Shown in pieces: positions 12,628-24,496 of a stretch of 64,000 nt of DNA (its first letter is position 1; every line of letters starts with the position of its first letter). This stretch comes from Beta vulgaris subsp. vulgaris. Taxonomy: Eukaryota; Streptophyta; Magnoliopsida; Caryophyllales; Amaranthaceae. Location of the stretch: assembly GCF_026745355.1 (NCBI RefSeq), contig NC_079210.1, forward strand, positions 28,835,218 to 28,899,217, read 5' to 3'. Position numbers and translations under genes: made by a program. Under the pieces are notes generated by a model. That model was not told the DNA's origin. It searched no databases and worked only from the letters and a program-made list of their open reading frames with translations.

Positions 12628-13849
12628 TTAGTTCATGGAAATGAGTTTATTTGTGATTGAAGACAGTTTAGCAGTGACATAATGCCTATTCAACCTTTAT
12701 CCTGTAAAAAGATCAGCAGTTTCGAGTTTAAAAAAGTGCAGTGCTCAACTCTTCAAATTATGTTGGTGTCTGGTTTTGAAGTTATACTCCAACTATGTCA
12801 TGAACTAGTCAAGACTTTCCACTCATTAGCTGAAAGCTGGAGCTTTGTTTTACAAGCAAGCAAGCAAGCATTTGATAGATGACAGCTTGATAGAGATTTT
12901 GCAACAAATCTGATTTGAATCAGGATTTGCAACACCAATCTGATGATTTTGCAGGTGATAGGGAGGATTTAAGTCAATATTAGAGTAGGCATTATTTGAG
13001 TTTTTTGTACATTTGCTTCTAATCTAAGTTTTCAACTTTTAGTTTAGTCCTTTTCATAATTCTCTTAGATCTTTATGCCAATAATATGTTCATTCTTTGT
13101 TAGTTAAGATGATGCTGAGTTGCCAAATTTGTCGTTGCAACAATATTGACAAATTGACATCTTATTGGTTCATTTTTATAATGGTGGATTTCCATGTCTA
13201 ATATCAATCTAAATTCTTCTGTGACCTTTAAAAGATTCATGCTTTAACTACAATTTTTATTCAAATTTTCTGATACTGTTACTTTCAGCCGATCAGAATT
13301 CAGAGGCTTTTTCCTTTTTGGCTTCTGCAATGTGTACAGAGAGCACATCTCACTCTCTTGCATATTAATTCACTGACCAAGAGTTGCATATTATCTCTAA
13401 ATTACGTGCTCCTCTTTTTTGTCTCATCCTTCAACATTTTTAGAAGCTAATGATAATGAATCCTTTTGTTGATGGTAGTGATTCAGGAGTATATTCCAGA
13501 CTTGGTAACCTCAACTATAGCAAGATTTGATGCAATCTTGAAGGTGTTTGAATTTACTGATGCAGTTGCTGCTTGCACATACAACAGCAAACTGTGTTCA
13601 ACCCTTCAAGGTTACTGTACTTCAAACACCGTGAACTTTTTAATCCAGTATGAAGCTCTAATGCCTGCAGACTGCTGGTGTAGGCACAAGTGGTGTGCTT
13701 TATAAGGAATTTATACACACGAGATCTTAGATCAGAACTGTGGCAGATGTATTTCGCATTTTTTTGGAGTAACATAAATTTCCTGATGAAAGGAAGGGAG
13801 TGTCTTTTATTTAATCCTTATTATTTTGATGGGGAAGTGGAAAGTTGTC

Positions 13850-14022
13850 CTTGAAATATCTATAGTTACCTTAAATGTGGAAGAAGTTATTCTTATAACA
13901 TATAAAGTTACCCTAAAAGTGCTAAAAGTTATCCTTGAAATATATATAAAATTACCTTAAAATTGCTAAAAGTTATCCTAAAAATGGTAAAAGTTACCTT
14001 AAAAGTGATAATAGTTACTCTT
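13850..14022. repeat. ~25 bp repeats of the AAAAGTTACCCT type
   Basis: Units resembling GCTAAAAGTTATCCTTGAAA recur here and again at 14610-14690, on both sides of the nested hAT MITE. The array was therefore present before the MITE split it. Confidence 0.7.
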
Positions 14023-14030
14023 ATAATAAA

Positions 14031-14600
14031 TAGGGGTGTAAGTTATTTGGTTAAAAACCGAAAACCAAACCAAACCAAACCGAATTAGTAATTTGGTTTG
14101 GTTTTTTTTGAAATTCGGTTTGGTTTGGATTCAAAAAAAAAAAATCGGTTTTTCGGTTTGGATTGGTTTTGGTTTTGGAAAACCGAAAAAAATCGAATTA
14201 TTGTCACTTAACATACGAATTTTGTCTATTATTTTTTTGTGTTTCTTTTTTTTTAATATTAATTACGAAAATACAAAAATATTGTCACTTAAAATCAAAT
14301 TATCAAAAAGTTTGGTTTAAATTCGGTTTGGTTTTTATCTTGGTTTGATTTAATTTCATTTTGGTTTGGTTTGGATTTTGGAATATGAAAAAAAAATTGG
14401 TTTGTTTTGGTTTGGATTTTAAAAGATAAAAAAAATCCGGTTTAGTTTGGTTTGGTTTGGTTTTTGGTTTCCTATTTTGGTTTGGTTTGGTTTGGTTTGG
14501 ATTGAGTCGAATTTCGGTTTGGAAATTTCAAAACCGAATTTATTTCGGTTTGGTTTGGTTTTGACCTAAAACCAAACCAAAAACCGAACTTACACCACTA
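14031..14600. mobile_element. hAT MITE with 8 bp target duplication
   Basis: The ends are TAGGGGTGTAAGTT and, reversed, TAGTGGTGTAAGTT. The flanks are identical 8 bp ATAATAAA (14023-14030 and 14601-14608), diagnostic of the hAT superfamily. The interior is largely degenerate GGTTTGGTTT repeats, with both strands represented near the two ends. It has no transposase. Confidence 0.92.
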
Positions 14601-14722
14601 ATAATAAATTAATTTCAAAAGTACTAAAAGTTATCCTAAAGGGGTTAAAAGTTACCCTAAATGGGTTAAAAGTTACCCTGTTTTCAGTTTTCAGCTTACG
14701 AGCTATTTTCAGCGGATCCCAC

Positions 14723-14762
<40 letters not shown>

Positions 14763-16069
14763 CATCCCAAAATTGTGTACAAATTAGCTTTTTTTTCGGG
14801 ATAAGAAAAACTTCTCACTGTACCAAAATTTTAAAAATATGTCCAAACATGACAGAAAAAGGGTATTCTACAACTTAAGACTGCAAGGAAAAAATATGAG
14901 GCGGAAACATGATTAATTCCTAATTCTAGGAACAAAAACACTACAGAAAATTAGCTACATATATACAAAATTATATAAAAACTAAACATTATACATAAAA
15001 AACTAAACATAAATACATAGAAAACGAAACATGAATACAAATAAATATAGAAAATAATACAAATATACAAAATGAACAAATTAACATATATACATAATTA
15101 ACAAAATAATGCGAAAGTTAGGAGCGAAAAAGCAAAAATTATGCACGAAAAAGCAAAAATTAAGCACAAAAAAGCAAAAGTTAAGCACGAAAATTAAGAG
15201 TGAAAATTAAGAGCGAAAAATTATAAGATAATGGAACCCAAAAAAATCGACACAAAAATGGCAGCCCAAAAAACTAAAATAAAACCTACATACAAAACCA
15301 GATCCAAAAACTAAATCCCAAATTAAACAAAAAAATCTGGTAAAAAAAATTGAAAAAACGGAAAAAAAAAACCAATTTCTCGTGTACAAATCTTCGATTC
15401 TTCGTCTCTTCATTTCTTCATTCCCCATTTTTTCTCTTCGTTCTCCGTTCTTCAATTTCTTCGTTCTCTATTCTTCAATTTCTTCGTTTTCGTTCTTGGT
15501 TTTGTCGTTTTCGTTTCATCGTTTTCAGTTCTTCGTTCTCATTTTTTCGTTCAATTTCTTGTGTATAAATCTTGCATGATAGTAGAGAGGAAAGAGGAGA
15601 GAGAAGATATCTGGCGGTTGTGAGGGAGGAGTAGAGAGGAGAGAGAGGGGGAAGAGGAGGGAGAGAGAGGGGGAAGAGGAGGGAGAGAGAGGGAGATTAG
15701 GGTTATGAGGGAGGAGAGTGATTTTGGGTCAGGAGTAGAGGAGAGCTTTAGGGTTAGGAGTGAGGACGGAGTGCTGGGCCAGGTGCGATTATCTTTAGCG
15801 TGTTGGGCCAAATTTAGTGTGTTGGGCCAAAAGAGGAGTGTTGGGTCAAATTTGAGCGAAAAAACTAGCAAAATTCTGATGCGGTCCACAAACCGCATCT
15901 GATTATGAAAAACCGCATCTGTTTTTTAAAATTTGATGTGGTCCATTGTGGACCGCATCAGATTATACTCCCAACTTTCCCTCCCATTTTTAATGTTGAT
16001 TTTCGGATGCGATTTACAAAAATCGCATATGTTACTAAGTGACATATAAGATTTTTTTCACTAGTGAAA

Positions 16070-17540
16070 GTTATACATGTTTGTAGTTGAGTTGAAGAAT
16101 CTAACGGTTATAAGCCAACACGAGTGTGTCAACTTTGATATGTCTGTGTTGCCTTTATTTCTTCCATGGATTAACTTTTATGTCGTAGGATATTTATGTA
16201 GTAGCAGGTCCACATGTCCATATCATTATTGAGACGACTGTGTCGGTCTATTACATGACGCATTTTAGTTTGTCGGTTTCGTTGTTTTCGGGAGCTATAA
16301 ATACTCTTTTATTTGTTTGATAATGGGAGAGAGTCTATTGTTTATAATTTTTAGGGTTGATCTATAGAGATGTTAGAGAGTTAAACTTGTATATCTTTAT
16401 TATTCTTTAAGACTCTACGTTTCGTTCACTAATTAAGTATTAATTTTTTCTTTTTTTCTCTTTGTTTTCAGTTATGAAGATTGATTATTGTTCTCTAGTT
16501 TATTTATTTATTTCAATTATACTCGAGTAGGTTTTTTAACCAGGGGTAAGTTGAACCCTAGTATGATTTATTTCATGATTATACCATTAAATTTCCAAAT
16601 TAATTGGTTGATATATCTTGCTTAATTGACTGTACATATTCCAATATTAGATCAGGGAATAACTATATTGTTATGATTCATGTGTCTTGATCATGACGGG
16701 AGTTGAATTTTTTATGGATTTGAATATTTAAATTAAGGGAATGAATTTCTGTATATGAATAATTACATTGGATTGCTAGGAATTTAATTGTGATGTTATG
16801 CTTAACCTCCCATTTTTAAATCCATGGGAATAGGTATGAGTGCATGTTTAGGCAAGTCATATGTGCTCGGGAGAGGTTTATCTGTTTTTAGTGCGCATTA
16901 GTCCTTGTAAAAATTTAATATGATTTGATTGTGGATGCATGTCATTTTTATATGGGGATAATTCATTTGATAGGCAATATAATCGGGAGATGTCTTTTGT
17001 TACTTATGAGTGGAAGATGTCTTTATCTACTAGTATAATTCATTCAACGTAAACTTATTGTTTCAATTGTCACTCCATCCACTTCTGATAACATTTTTAT
17101 CATGTGATGTGATTTTAGTGAATGATTTAATTTTAATTCCTCACCCCCAATATGAATGTGATTATTCTACTCAAAATTCTGATCCCCAACATATATTTGT
17201 GATGATGATAATGATGCAGCTTGAATAGAAAATGTGAGTTATGGGTTGATGATCAAACTATAGGAAATATCAATGTGATAAATATTTTTTTAAGGAGGAA
17301 GAACAGTTGGTTGAAAAGTCTATAAATGAGAGGTAGTTGATTCATGAGTATTTGTCAGTTTAACCTACTATTTTGGAGTCTGATGTTCCTTTCTCTTAAA
17401 AACATGACCTCACTCTTTATTAAATACCCTCATATTATACCCTCCATCATTCCTTATTTTTACCTCTTTGGATGACTCCTATGGTCATAAAATTTATAAA
17501 CATTCGATTTGTTCCAACTTGTTTGGTTCGTGTAAAAAGA
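16070..17540 (+). mobile_element. Right part of LTR-like region and leader-like DNA
   Basis: This continues the sequence interrupted by the CACTA element. It has a TATA-like box near 16300 and then a T-rich leader. The ~105 bp segment shared with 8912-9020 is at 16763-16890. No coding region. The stretch 16900-17540 has no feature that I can name. Confidence 0.4.
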
Positions 17541-17547
17541 CTAATGA

Positions 17548-17700
17548 TTTTTTTTTTTTTTTTTTTTTGGTAAGCAAGTAAGATTATATTCACCAAAAAC
17601 TCCACAATACACCCTACATCCTTAAGGGGTAGGAACACTCACTAGGCCAATCTGGCCTTAAAACCCTATCTAATTACAAAGTTTCACTCCATTCTATATA
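17548..17700 (-). mobile_element. LINE 3' end with poly(A) tail, minus strand
   Basis: On the minus strand the sequence ends with a typical plant L1 tail, GTGAATATAATCTTACTTGC, running into about 20 A residues (the T-run at 17548-17569). Upstream on that strand is a non-coding 3' region. It probably belongs to the LINE fragments to the right, but the RNase H region that should precede it is absent. Confidence 0.65.
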
Positions 17701-17957
17701 AATATTACTTTGATTTTCCTTCTCTTACAGGTTTTGTAGCAGAGTGTTAGTTACAATTTAGTTTACGTTTTCTTTTGTATATTATTTGTTATTTTTTTTC
17801 GTGAGATGCATGGAGTTGCATTTGACAAACTACTAAGGGTTTTCTTGGGAGGCAACCCAAGTTTCCTATCCTTATTCTTTTTATTTTTAATATTATATTT
17901 AGGAAATTTTAGATTTATGAATTTTTTTTATCGCGGTTCCATGTAACTCTAGACGCC
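17700..17957. other. Retroelement-like spacer
   Basis: Short non-coding stretch containing TTGGGAGGCAACCCAAGTTT at 17845-17864, a phrase often seen near the 3' end of Athila-type gypsy elements. Too short to classify. Confidence 0.3.
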
Positions 17958-19210
17958 ATGGGCAAACCTCGAGGGTCGAGAAATTCCAAAAGTGTTGCAA
18001 AAGGCAAAAAATCTGCAACTGGACCATCCTCAACCAGTGAGCATGAGATGAATTAGGTGGATGAAGTAATGGGAATCGGTATGCTAGAGATTTCTAGAAT
18101 CGGGGAATAATGAAGATGAAGAAGGTGAGATTCTTTCTCCTCGCTCTTCTTTAATTGAATTGAAAAAACATTCTGCTTAGAAACAATTATTTTTGCAATG
18201 GTTGATTGTGATTAATAGTGGGTCGAAAACGCCAACAAATCGGGTTTCATGGGCTGTCGTAATAAAGAAATTGCATGAAATTGAGAAACCTGATGAAATT
18301 GGGGAGATTGATAATAATCCTGAATTGGTAAATCAACAAGAGAATCAAAATCTTGAAAACTTGAATGATGATTCTTTACCTGAAATTGATATTAATATTA
18401 TTACTGATGAAATCAAATACTGGGAGTTTGCAGTTGTCTGCCATTGTCGGTATTTGAAGGTTACATTAAAAGGATTTGGGGAAAGTGGGTATTGATAAGA
18501 TAGCGTCAATGGGAAGGGGATTCTTTATAGTGAGATGTCTAACTCTTGAAAATAGGGACAATATTATGAATTGGGGGTATGATTTCTTTTATGGTAAACC
18601 CCTAATTGTTCCAGAATAGAGATCATACATGGAGTTGAACAAGCAACATGTGAATAACTTGCCTATTTGGATTGAACTTCATGGCCTTGAGTTGAAATAT
18701 TAGGGAGTAAAAAGTTTAACTAAGATAGTGAGTAGGATCGTGAAGTTCTTGAAGGTTGGTCAGGGAACATTAAATAGACATAGATGCAATTTGCAAGAAT
18801 TATGAGAGAAGTTGAAATTGACCAAGAATTTCCTGAAAACATTCAATTTAGGAATGAAAATGGGTTAATTGTGGAACAAAATGTTGGGTATGGCTGAAAA
18901 TCAATCTTTTGTACAAGCTACAAGGGGTATGGTCATCGGAAAAGCAGAATGTGTGAAGAAATTGCAAACTAAGAAAGTATAGGTTGTCAAGACTCCAAAC
19001 ACTACAAAGCATGTGGTGGTTTAGGAGCCTAGTCATACTAAAGGGAACACTGTTAGGAAAGAGGTTTCTAAAAGTTCAGGCCTGCTGGTGAGGAAGGTGA
19101 CTGTTGCACCTACTCCTTGTTGTTGTAAGCATTAGTTTGATGTCTTAAAGGATGCTAGTACTGCTGATCTATTCAATGGAGTGGAGCAACATTTAGAGGT
19201 TGGTGTGTAG
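17958..19210 (+). pseudogene. LINE (L1) ORF1, broken
   Basis: Starting at an ATG at 17958, the plus strand encodes a basic, Gly/Ser/Lys-rich N-terminus, an acidic stretch, then a segment like the DUF4283 RNA-binding region of plant L1 ORF1 proteins: EIKYWEFAVVC, then after a frameshift RGIFIVRC, LENRDNIMN and LPIWIELHGL. At least five in-frame stops or shifts interrupt it. The longest intact piece is 18193-18495. The protein would bind LINE RNA; this copy cannot make it whole. Confidence 0.78.
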
Positions 19211-19226
19211 TAGGGTTTGGTGAACA

Positions 19227-19740
19227 ATGTGGATGATGGAGTGGAGGGGTTGGAGGCCCCTGATCAAAATGGATAATATATTTGTCTGGAATGTCAAGGG
19301 GTTGAATAGGTTTTCAAAGCAAGTTGAGATCAGAAAGTTCATTACTAATCATAATACAAAGTTATTCAGTCTTCTGGAGACTACGGTAAAGATTTCTCGA
19401 ATGGGAATGCTTTACCAAAATGTTTGCTCTGTCTGGTATTTTACATCAAATAGTAGTGTGATTAATAAAGGTAGAATAGTTGTGGGTTGAAAGCTTAATT
19501 GTTCTGATATGGATGTCACTACTCAGATGATTCATTGTAAGATTAACCTTGTAGGCCCTTGTACAGAGTTTTCTGCTCCTTTGTGTATGGATAAAATGAT
19601 ACGATGGAAATAATGGATTGATGGAAACAGTTGAAGCAAGTTGCGACTAATGAACCTGGGTTGTGATGGGGGATTATAAAAAGTAGTTTAATCATATTAA
19701 TCAAGCTCCATCGACATGTAGTATTTGGATTATAAAATGT
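19227..19740 (+). pseudogene. LINE ORF2 endonuclease, N-terminal part
   Basis: From about 19270 the reading MDNIFVWNVKGLNRFSKQ is the usual start of plant L1 ORF2, the apurinic endonuclease with the WN(V/I)(K/R)GLN signature, continuing with LFSLLETTVK. A stop at 19488 and frameshifts follow. The fold can be traced to an MGDY block at about 19670, and homology then ends abruptly near 19740, where the strand of LINE homology flips. Confidence 0.8.
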
Positions 19741-19743
19741 ACT

Positions 19744-20512
19744 CTAAGAGAGAAGAGCCTTCTTAGAATCCATCACTTGCTCTGTCCATAAAAACTTCTT
19801 ACACACATTCTCCACTACTTCTATAATCTTTTTAGACAAAGGGAAAATATGGACCCGATCGATTATTTTGCATGTTGCGCAAAATACTCCTGACAAGCTG
19901 TAATCTCCCAGCATAGTTAAGAGTCGTAGTAGTCCATCCTTGGGCTCTTTCAGTGATTTTTTCAACCAAAATCTTGCATTGATAATTATTAAGCTACTTG
20001 GATGATAAAGGCACTCAAGGATACTTAAAGGGGAGAGACCCAATTAATAGGTAACTGAACTTCCTCAGCAGTTCTGCGAGCCTCAACTTTAGACACACTA
20101 GCAAGATAAATGTTGCTCTTCTCCACACTACCAACCAATCCAGAAGCCACAGAGAACTTGCTACAAACATTCATGATTTTATTAACTGAACTACTATCAG
20201 TCCTAGCAAAGAGCAGCAAATCATCTGCAAGTATGAGATGATTAAGGGAAATTCTCTCACACTTAGGATGATAATTGAAATCGGGATCATCCTTTAGCTT
20301 TCTCAGGCACCTACTAAGATATTCCTTACATAATACAAATAGAAATAGAGACAAGGAATCTCCTTGTCTTAACCCTTTCTTTGCCTTAAAAGGGGGAGAA
20401 GAAATGCCATTCATGAGAATGGAATATGAAACACTTCTAACACACCCCATGATCCATCCCAAAAACATAGAGGGGAACCGAAGCTTAAGGAGCATATTCT
20501 CAAGAAATGGCC
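19744..20512 (-). pseudogene. LINE ORF2 reverse transcriptase, C-terminal half
   Basis: Minus-strand translation gives SPPFKAKKGLRQGDSLS, then LNHLILADDLLLF (the catalytic ADD box of non-LTR reverse transcriptases), then the thumb region SVASGLVGSVEKSN and, in an adjacent frame, IDRVHIFPLSKKIIEVVENV. The expected RNase H and zinc-knuckle tail of plant L1 is missing at 19744. The piece continues on the other side of the hAT insertion at 20521-21528. Confidence 0.88.
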
Positions 20513-20520
20513 ATTCAATA

Positions 20521-21528
20521 CAGTGGCGGAGCCAGGATTCTCAAAGTGGCGGGGGGGGGGGGGGAATTCGACCGTCAAACATTCGAAAAAAAAACAGAAT
20601 AAAAAACAATACAACACAAATTGTTTAATACTTAATGTTTTACATTCAAAATTCCAAAATGCTTATAGTCTTACAATCTAAAAAAAAAATGATCGGGTTG
20701 TTTTTCCGTAGCCTTAAACTTGTTAGAATTAGGTGAAAGTAAATCACGTGACATTTCCTATTAAATTGTTAAACATTAATCAATTACATATCAAAGTATT
20801 CCTCTTCAAACCAAACTATTCAATATTTCAATTATAAATCAACTCATATTTATAATTTCCTAATTAGAAATTCCAAATTGCAAACTAACAATTTCCTAAA
20901 TCATGAGTTCATGACCAATTCCAATTTCCAAACCAACAACAAATCAATCAATAACCATAAATCCACAATCACAAATTGACATTTCACAAATATCATAATT
21001 CAGTAATTCACAAACAAACAATGTAAATTGTAAATATTACCTTCAAAACAAATAAACTAAAACTTAGGGTTAAGAAAACTTACAAACTGACTGAAAATTG
21101 AAATGGGCATCTGTCTCGGGAGGTCGGCTAGTCGGAGACCGCGAATGAACATGGGCGGTGGGGGTGGCGGTGTGCTTTGTCTCCTGAGTCTGTCCGTCAT
21201 GGCATCGCCGGTCGCAGCGTCGCTTCCTCTTCATCTCTGTTGCAGGCTCGCAGCGTAGCGTCGCTTCCTCTTCGTGACTTCGTTCCTTATCGCTCGTCTT
21301 CGTCGGCTCCGATGACTGTGAATGTATGGTCGACGTCGTCCCTCCGCTGCCGAGTTTAGGGTTTCTTCTAATCTCTCTTCCTCAGTCTCTCTCTTGAGCG
21401 TGTTTTTTTCAAAATGTTTCACGCGTTTGCTGAGCTTGAGCGTGTTTTTTTTCTTCGTTTTTTAAGATATTGTTATTTTTAGATGGGGGAACATCTGTCC
21501 CCATGTCCCCCTGCTGGCTCCACCACTG
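20521..21528. mobile_element. hAT element inside the LINE, 8 bp target duplication
   Basis: The termini are CAGTGGCGGAGCCAGGA and, on the right, CTGGCTCCACCACTG. The flanks are ATTCAATA (20513-20520) and ATTCAAAA (21529-21536), an 8 bp duplication with one change. Joining the two flanks restores continuity of the LINE reverse transcriptase. The 1008 bp body has a G-run near 20560 and no transposase. Confidence 0.88.
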
Positions 21529-21536
21529 ATTCAAAA

Positions 21537-22256
21537 GACTCATAGGCCTTTTTTATATCTACTTTGATCACACATCTGGGAGAAACATGATTCCTAGAAA
21601 GAATAACCTCGTCGTATCAATTCAGTTGCTAGGAGACTATTATCACCAATGAATCTATCATGAATAAAATCAGCTTGGGAAGGATTTACCACCACATGGA
21701 TAATGGACTGCATCCTATGAGTGATAATCCTTGATATTATCATGTAGACAATGGTACAACAAGTAATTGACCTGAAATCAATCACAAACAAAGCTTGAGA
21801 CACCTTAGGAACCAGGGTAATTAGAGTAGTGTTTATAGGTTTGTGTAAATGTGACTTATCAAAGAACTCTAGAAGCCCACTATAAACATCCTACTTTAAA
21901 ATATGCCAAATTTTCTTGAAAAACACTACATTAAAATAGATCAATGACAGGTGCTTTAGCATCATCAATAGCAATAGGCTCTATCATTTTTAGCATGAGA
22001 AACTGGCTGAATAAGAGAGCTCTAGCATTCATATTCAAGGAAGCTCCAGCTCTCACAGTGATCAGATCAATAGCAGGTAAATTCATTGCCATTTCAGCTT
22101 GTATATCATCAGTAGAAATGAGCACAACACCTTGAGCAATATGTTGTAGAGAAATTCCATTTCAGACTTTTCTAATTTAACTGATGTAAAAAATAATTTG
22201 GTGTTGGCATCACCCTTAGAAAGCAAATTAATCCCGGCTTTTTGGCTAATTATACT
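21537..22256 (-). pseudogene. LINE ORF2 reverse transcriptase, N-terminal half
   Basis: On the minus strand the fingers and palm of a non-LTR reverse transcriptase are visible: DFRSITCCTIVYMIISRI, then NPSQADFIHDRFIGDNSLLATELIR. Further upstream on that strand (22125-21931) is the preceding linker. Stops interrupt the frame. It is continuous with 19744-20512 once the hAT element is removed, and with 24497-24890 once the solo LTR is removed. Confidence 0.85.
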
Positions 22257-24491
22257 TGTAACAGCCCGCTACTCCGAGCTGCTAACGAAAACACACTCAG
22301 CATCCATAACCAATAATTAACTATTAATTAAATAAAATCGCAGCGGAAAAACATCCTTAAATACACCAATAACTGAACTAAAATTCCCAAATATTATACA
22401 AAGAAATATCATAAACTATTCTCCAAACAACTAACTAGATACAAGCTCAATCCTAAATCTAGGACGACACCATAATCTTGCTTCACTTCCATTCTGGAGC
22501 TCTTGATACCAAACCTGCAAATTCAGAGAAGAAAATACAAAACAAACACAATTCCAAAATGAGTGGAAAATCGTAACCTTTACTTCAGCCCGTTATAGAC
22601 ATTTTATTTTCTCAAATCATTTCATTTCATTACAACGCTGGCATAGCTCACTCTCTTAAACAATCAGTGACAAGTACGGCTTTGGACAAGGACAAACGCT
22701 GCCTCCAAGGTTCGTTATGGAGCCCAGCAATACTACCCCCAAGGTTCTTATGGAGCGTAGCCGACCGTATCAGGTCAAAAAGTAACCATCCTCCACCCAT
22801 ACCTTGCCCACTTTCTATTTTCAGTTCATAAACTAAGCCAGCAAAACAGTTTTCGTATTCATAATTAATCAATGACATTCATCATCACATTCATATCTAT
22901 GGCCATAGTACGAACTTAATATTAAAAAAATAAATCCAACACACATGGGCATGAGTAAATTTTTACTGAACATAAAAGTTACCTGAATGCATTCCAATTC
23001 CAACAATACCACTTCCTTCATAATCCCGAATGGTACTTCACTCTCATAATTATCCTCCAAGAATCACCTCACAACGAGAATGATAATCAATAACCAATCT
23101 TAACATTCTAAACTAGAAACATAATCATAACCATTCCTAGAAAAGATATAACCATCATACTAGCCATAACATTCTAAAAATGAACTCTAACTAATCTAAA
23201 CTAAATCTGCAAAACAGAAACTAAGCAATACTATAACTTCCACACTTATCTCCAAATATAACAATTCCAACAACATAACATCAATCACAACAGCAGAATA
23301 ACAACACCATCTCCACCCCAACAATAACACCAACACATGGCCACCAACATAGCTTCTGGAGAGAAAGTGCGGGGGAAAAACAACAACAAGAACAACACTT
23401 CAACCCAGCAACATCAATTACATTTACAATTTAACAACAACAAATCCACAAGAGGAAAAACAAGACAAGAAAACTACCTAGCATCAGCTTAGTGTGGCAT
23501 CACCCACACGCTGCACCAACTGATTTTCAGAGGAGAAAGAATGGGACAGCAGTAGCAGTAGCCTAGCAGCAACAACGACGACCAATACAACAACAAACAA
23601 CAACACAACCAACACAAACAACCACCACGACGACAGCACAATAACAACCACACAATAAAACAGTACAAACAGTAGCAACAACAACAAATAATAACTTGGG
23701 GCTTGGACCACTAATTCCATAATTCTGAAACTTAAAGAAAAATAGACAAGAGGTGTATACCTCTGCTCTACTTGAGCAGCGAAGAACAAGGCATACAGGC
23801 GGGGGTTTCGAGTCTTCGACGAAGTCAGCGAGGTTCCGGTGAGGCTAAGCAACAGCAACACGACATCGACGGCAGGAATCCGGCGGTTTTTCGTCGAGCA
23901 ACAACTTAGAGCAGCAGCAGCAAAACCACCAACAACAACCACGAATAACAACAGCAGCACGAAACAGAGGATGAGAGAGAACGAGAATATCAACAGCGCC
24001 GGCAAGGGGGAAACTCCGGCGAAATACCGGAAAGATAAATCGACCACGTAGTAGCGGCAAACGACGAAGCTCCTGCGAGCTTTAGCGACGAATCGAAGAA
24101 ACGGGAGAAGAGAGATGCAGGGGAATAAGGGTTTCACGGGTTTGGGGTTTCAATTTTGGGGGTTTTGGGTTTCTTTGCATTTGGGTTCACATTAACCGAC
24201 ATGAGAAAGAAATAAGCGGTTTAGGATCTAATTTGACCGACCAAATGAAAGCGTGATATTTTGGGTTTCTATTTTGGGAAAAATACAACTCAACTAATTG
24301 CACATAAAATTCAATATATAAATTACTACGAATAATAACTTCATAAAATTAACTAAATAAATATATAACAACACGACAACTAAAATCTATACTTCACAAC
24401 ACAAATAAAAATAAGAAATTTCTGAAACATAATTAACTTAATAAACATAATTAGCTTCTAAATAAACGTTCTTAAAAACTGGGCTATTACA
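22257..24491. mobile_element. Solo LTR (2235 bp) with 5 bp target duplication
   Basis: The stretch begins TGTAACAGCCC and ends GGGCTATTACA, TG...CA ends of the TGTAACACCC type widespread among plant LTR retrotransposons. Identical 5 bp flanks ATACT lie at 22252-22256 and 24492-24496. No gag-pol is inside, so it is most simply a solo LTR left by LTR-LTR recombination. The interior is rich in CAA/CAG repeats, which create a spurious 217-residue minus-strand ORF at 23484-24137. It sits inside the LINE. Confidence 0.82.
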
Positions 24492-24496
24492 ATACT

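Larger units (their letters stand above)
10592..14726. mobile_element. TIR element inserted in a TA microsatellite, with gene-like cargo
   Basis: A (TA)n run precedes 10592 and another follows 14726. The two ends form imperfect inverted repeats of about 50 bp, with a perfect core GCTGAAAACTGAAAACA at 10623-10639 and its reverse complement at 14679-14695. Insertion into TA runs is known for some plant Mutator-like elements, so a MULE is the best guess. Inside are a CT-rich leader-like stretch, a 227 bp tandem duplication, intron-like AT-rich DNA and short open stretches, suggesting a captured plant gene fragment (Pack-type). I recognise none of the translated pieces. Confidence 0.65.
10233..16066. 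mobile_element. CACTA element with AAA target duplication, carrying nested elements
   Basis: The left end reads CACTAGTGGAAAAAAGTC. The right end, on the reverse strand, reads CACTAGTGAAAAAAATC. Both are flanked by AAA (10230-10232 and 16067-16069), the 3 bp duplication expected for CACTA elements. Subterminal repeats of the GATGCGGT/ACCGCATC type lie at 10255-10500 and 15880-16030. I found no transposase, so it is non-autonomous. Its interior is largely another element (10592-14726). The right part (14765-15880) is A-rich, then CT-rich, then a purine-rich GGAGAG stretch, with only low-complexity ORFs. Confidence 0.88.

Noticed and set aside
15207..15902. Several short ORFs on both strands near the right end of the CACTA element
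   Set aside because: They derive from TTCGTTCT- and GGAGAG-type simple sequence.
23484..24137. 217-residue minus-strand ORF
   Set aside because: It lies wholly inside the solo LTR, is built of low-complexity hydrophobic runs from CAA/CAG repeats and shows no domain.
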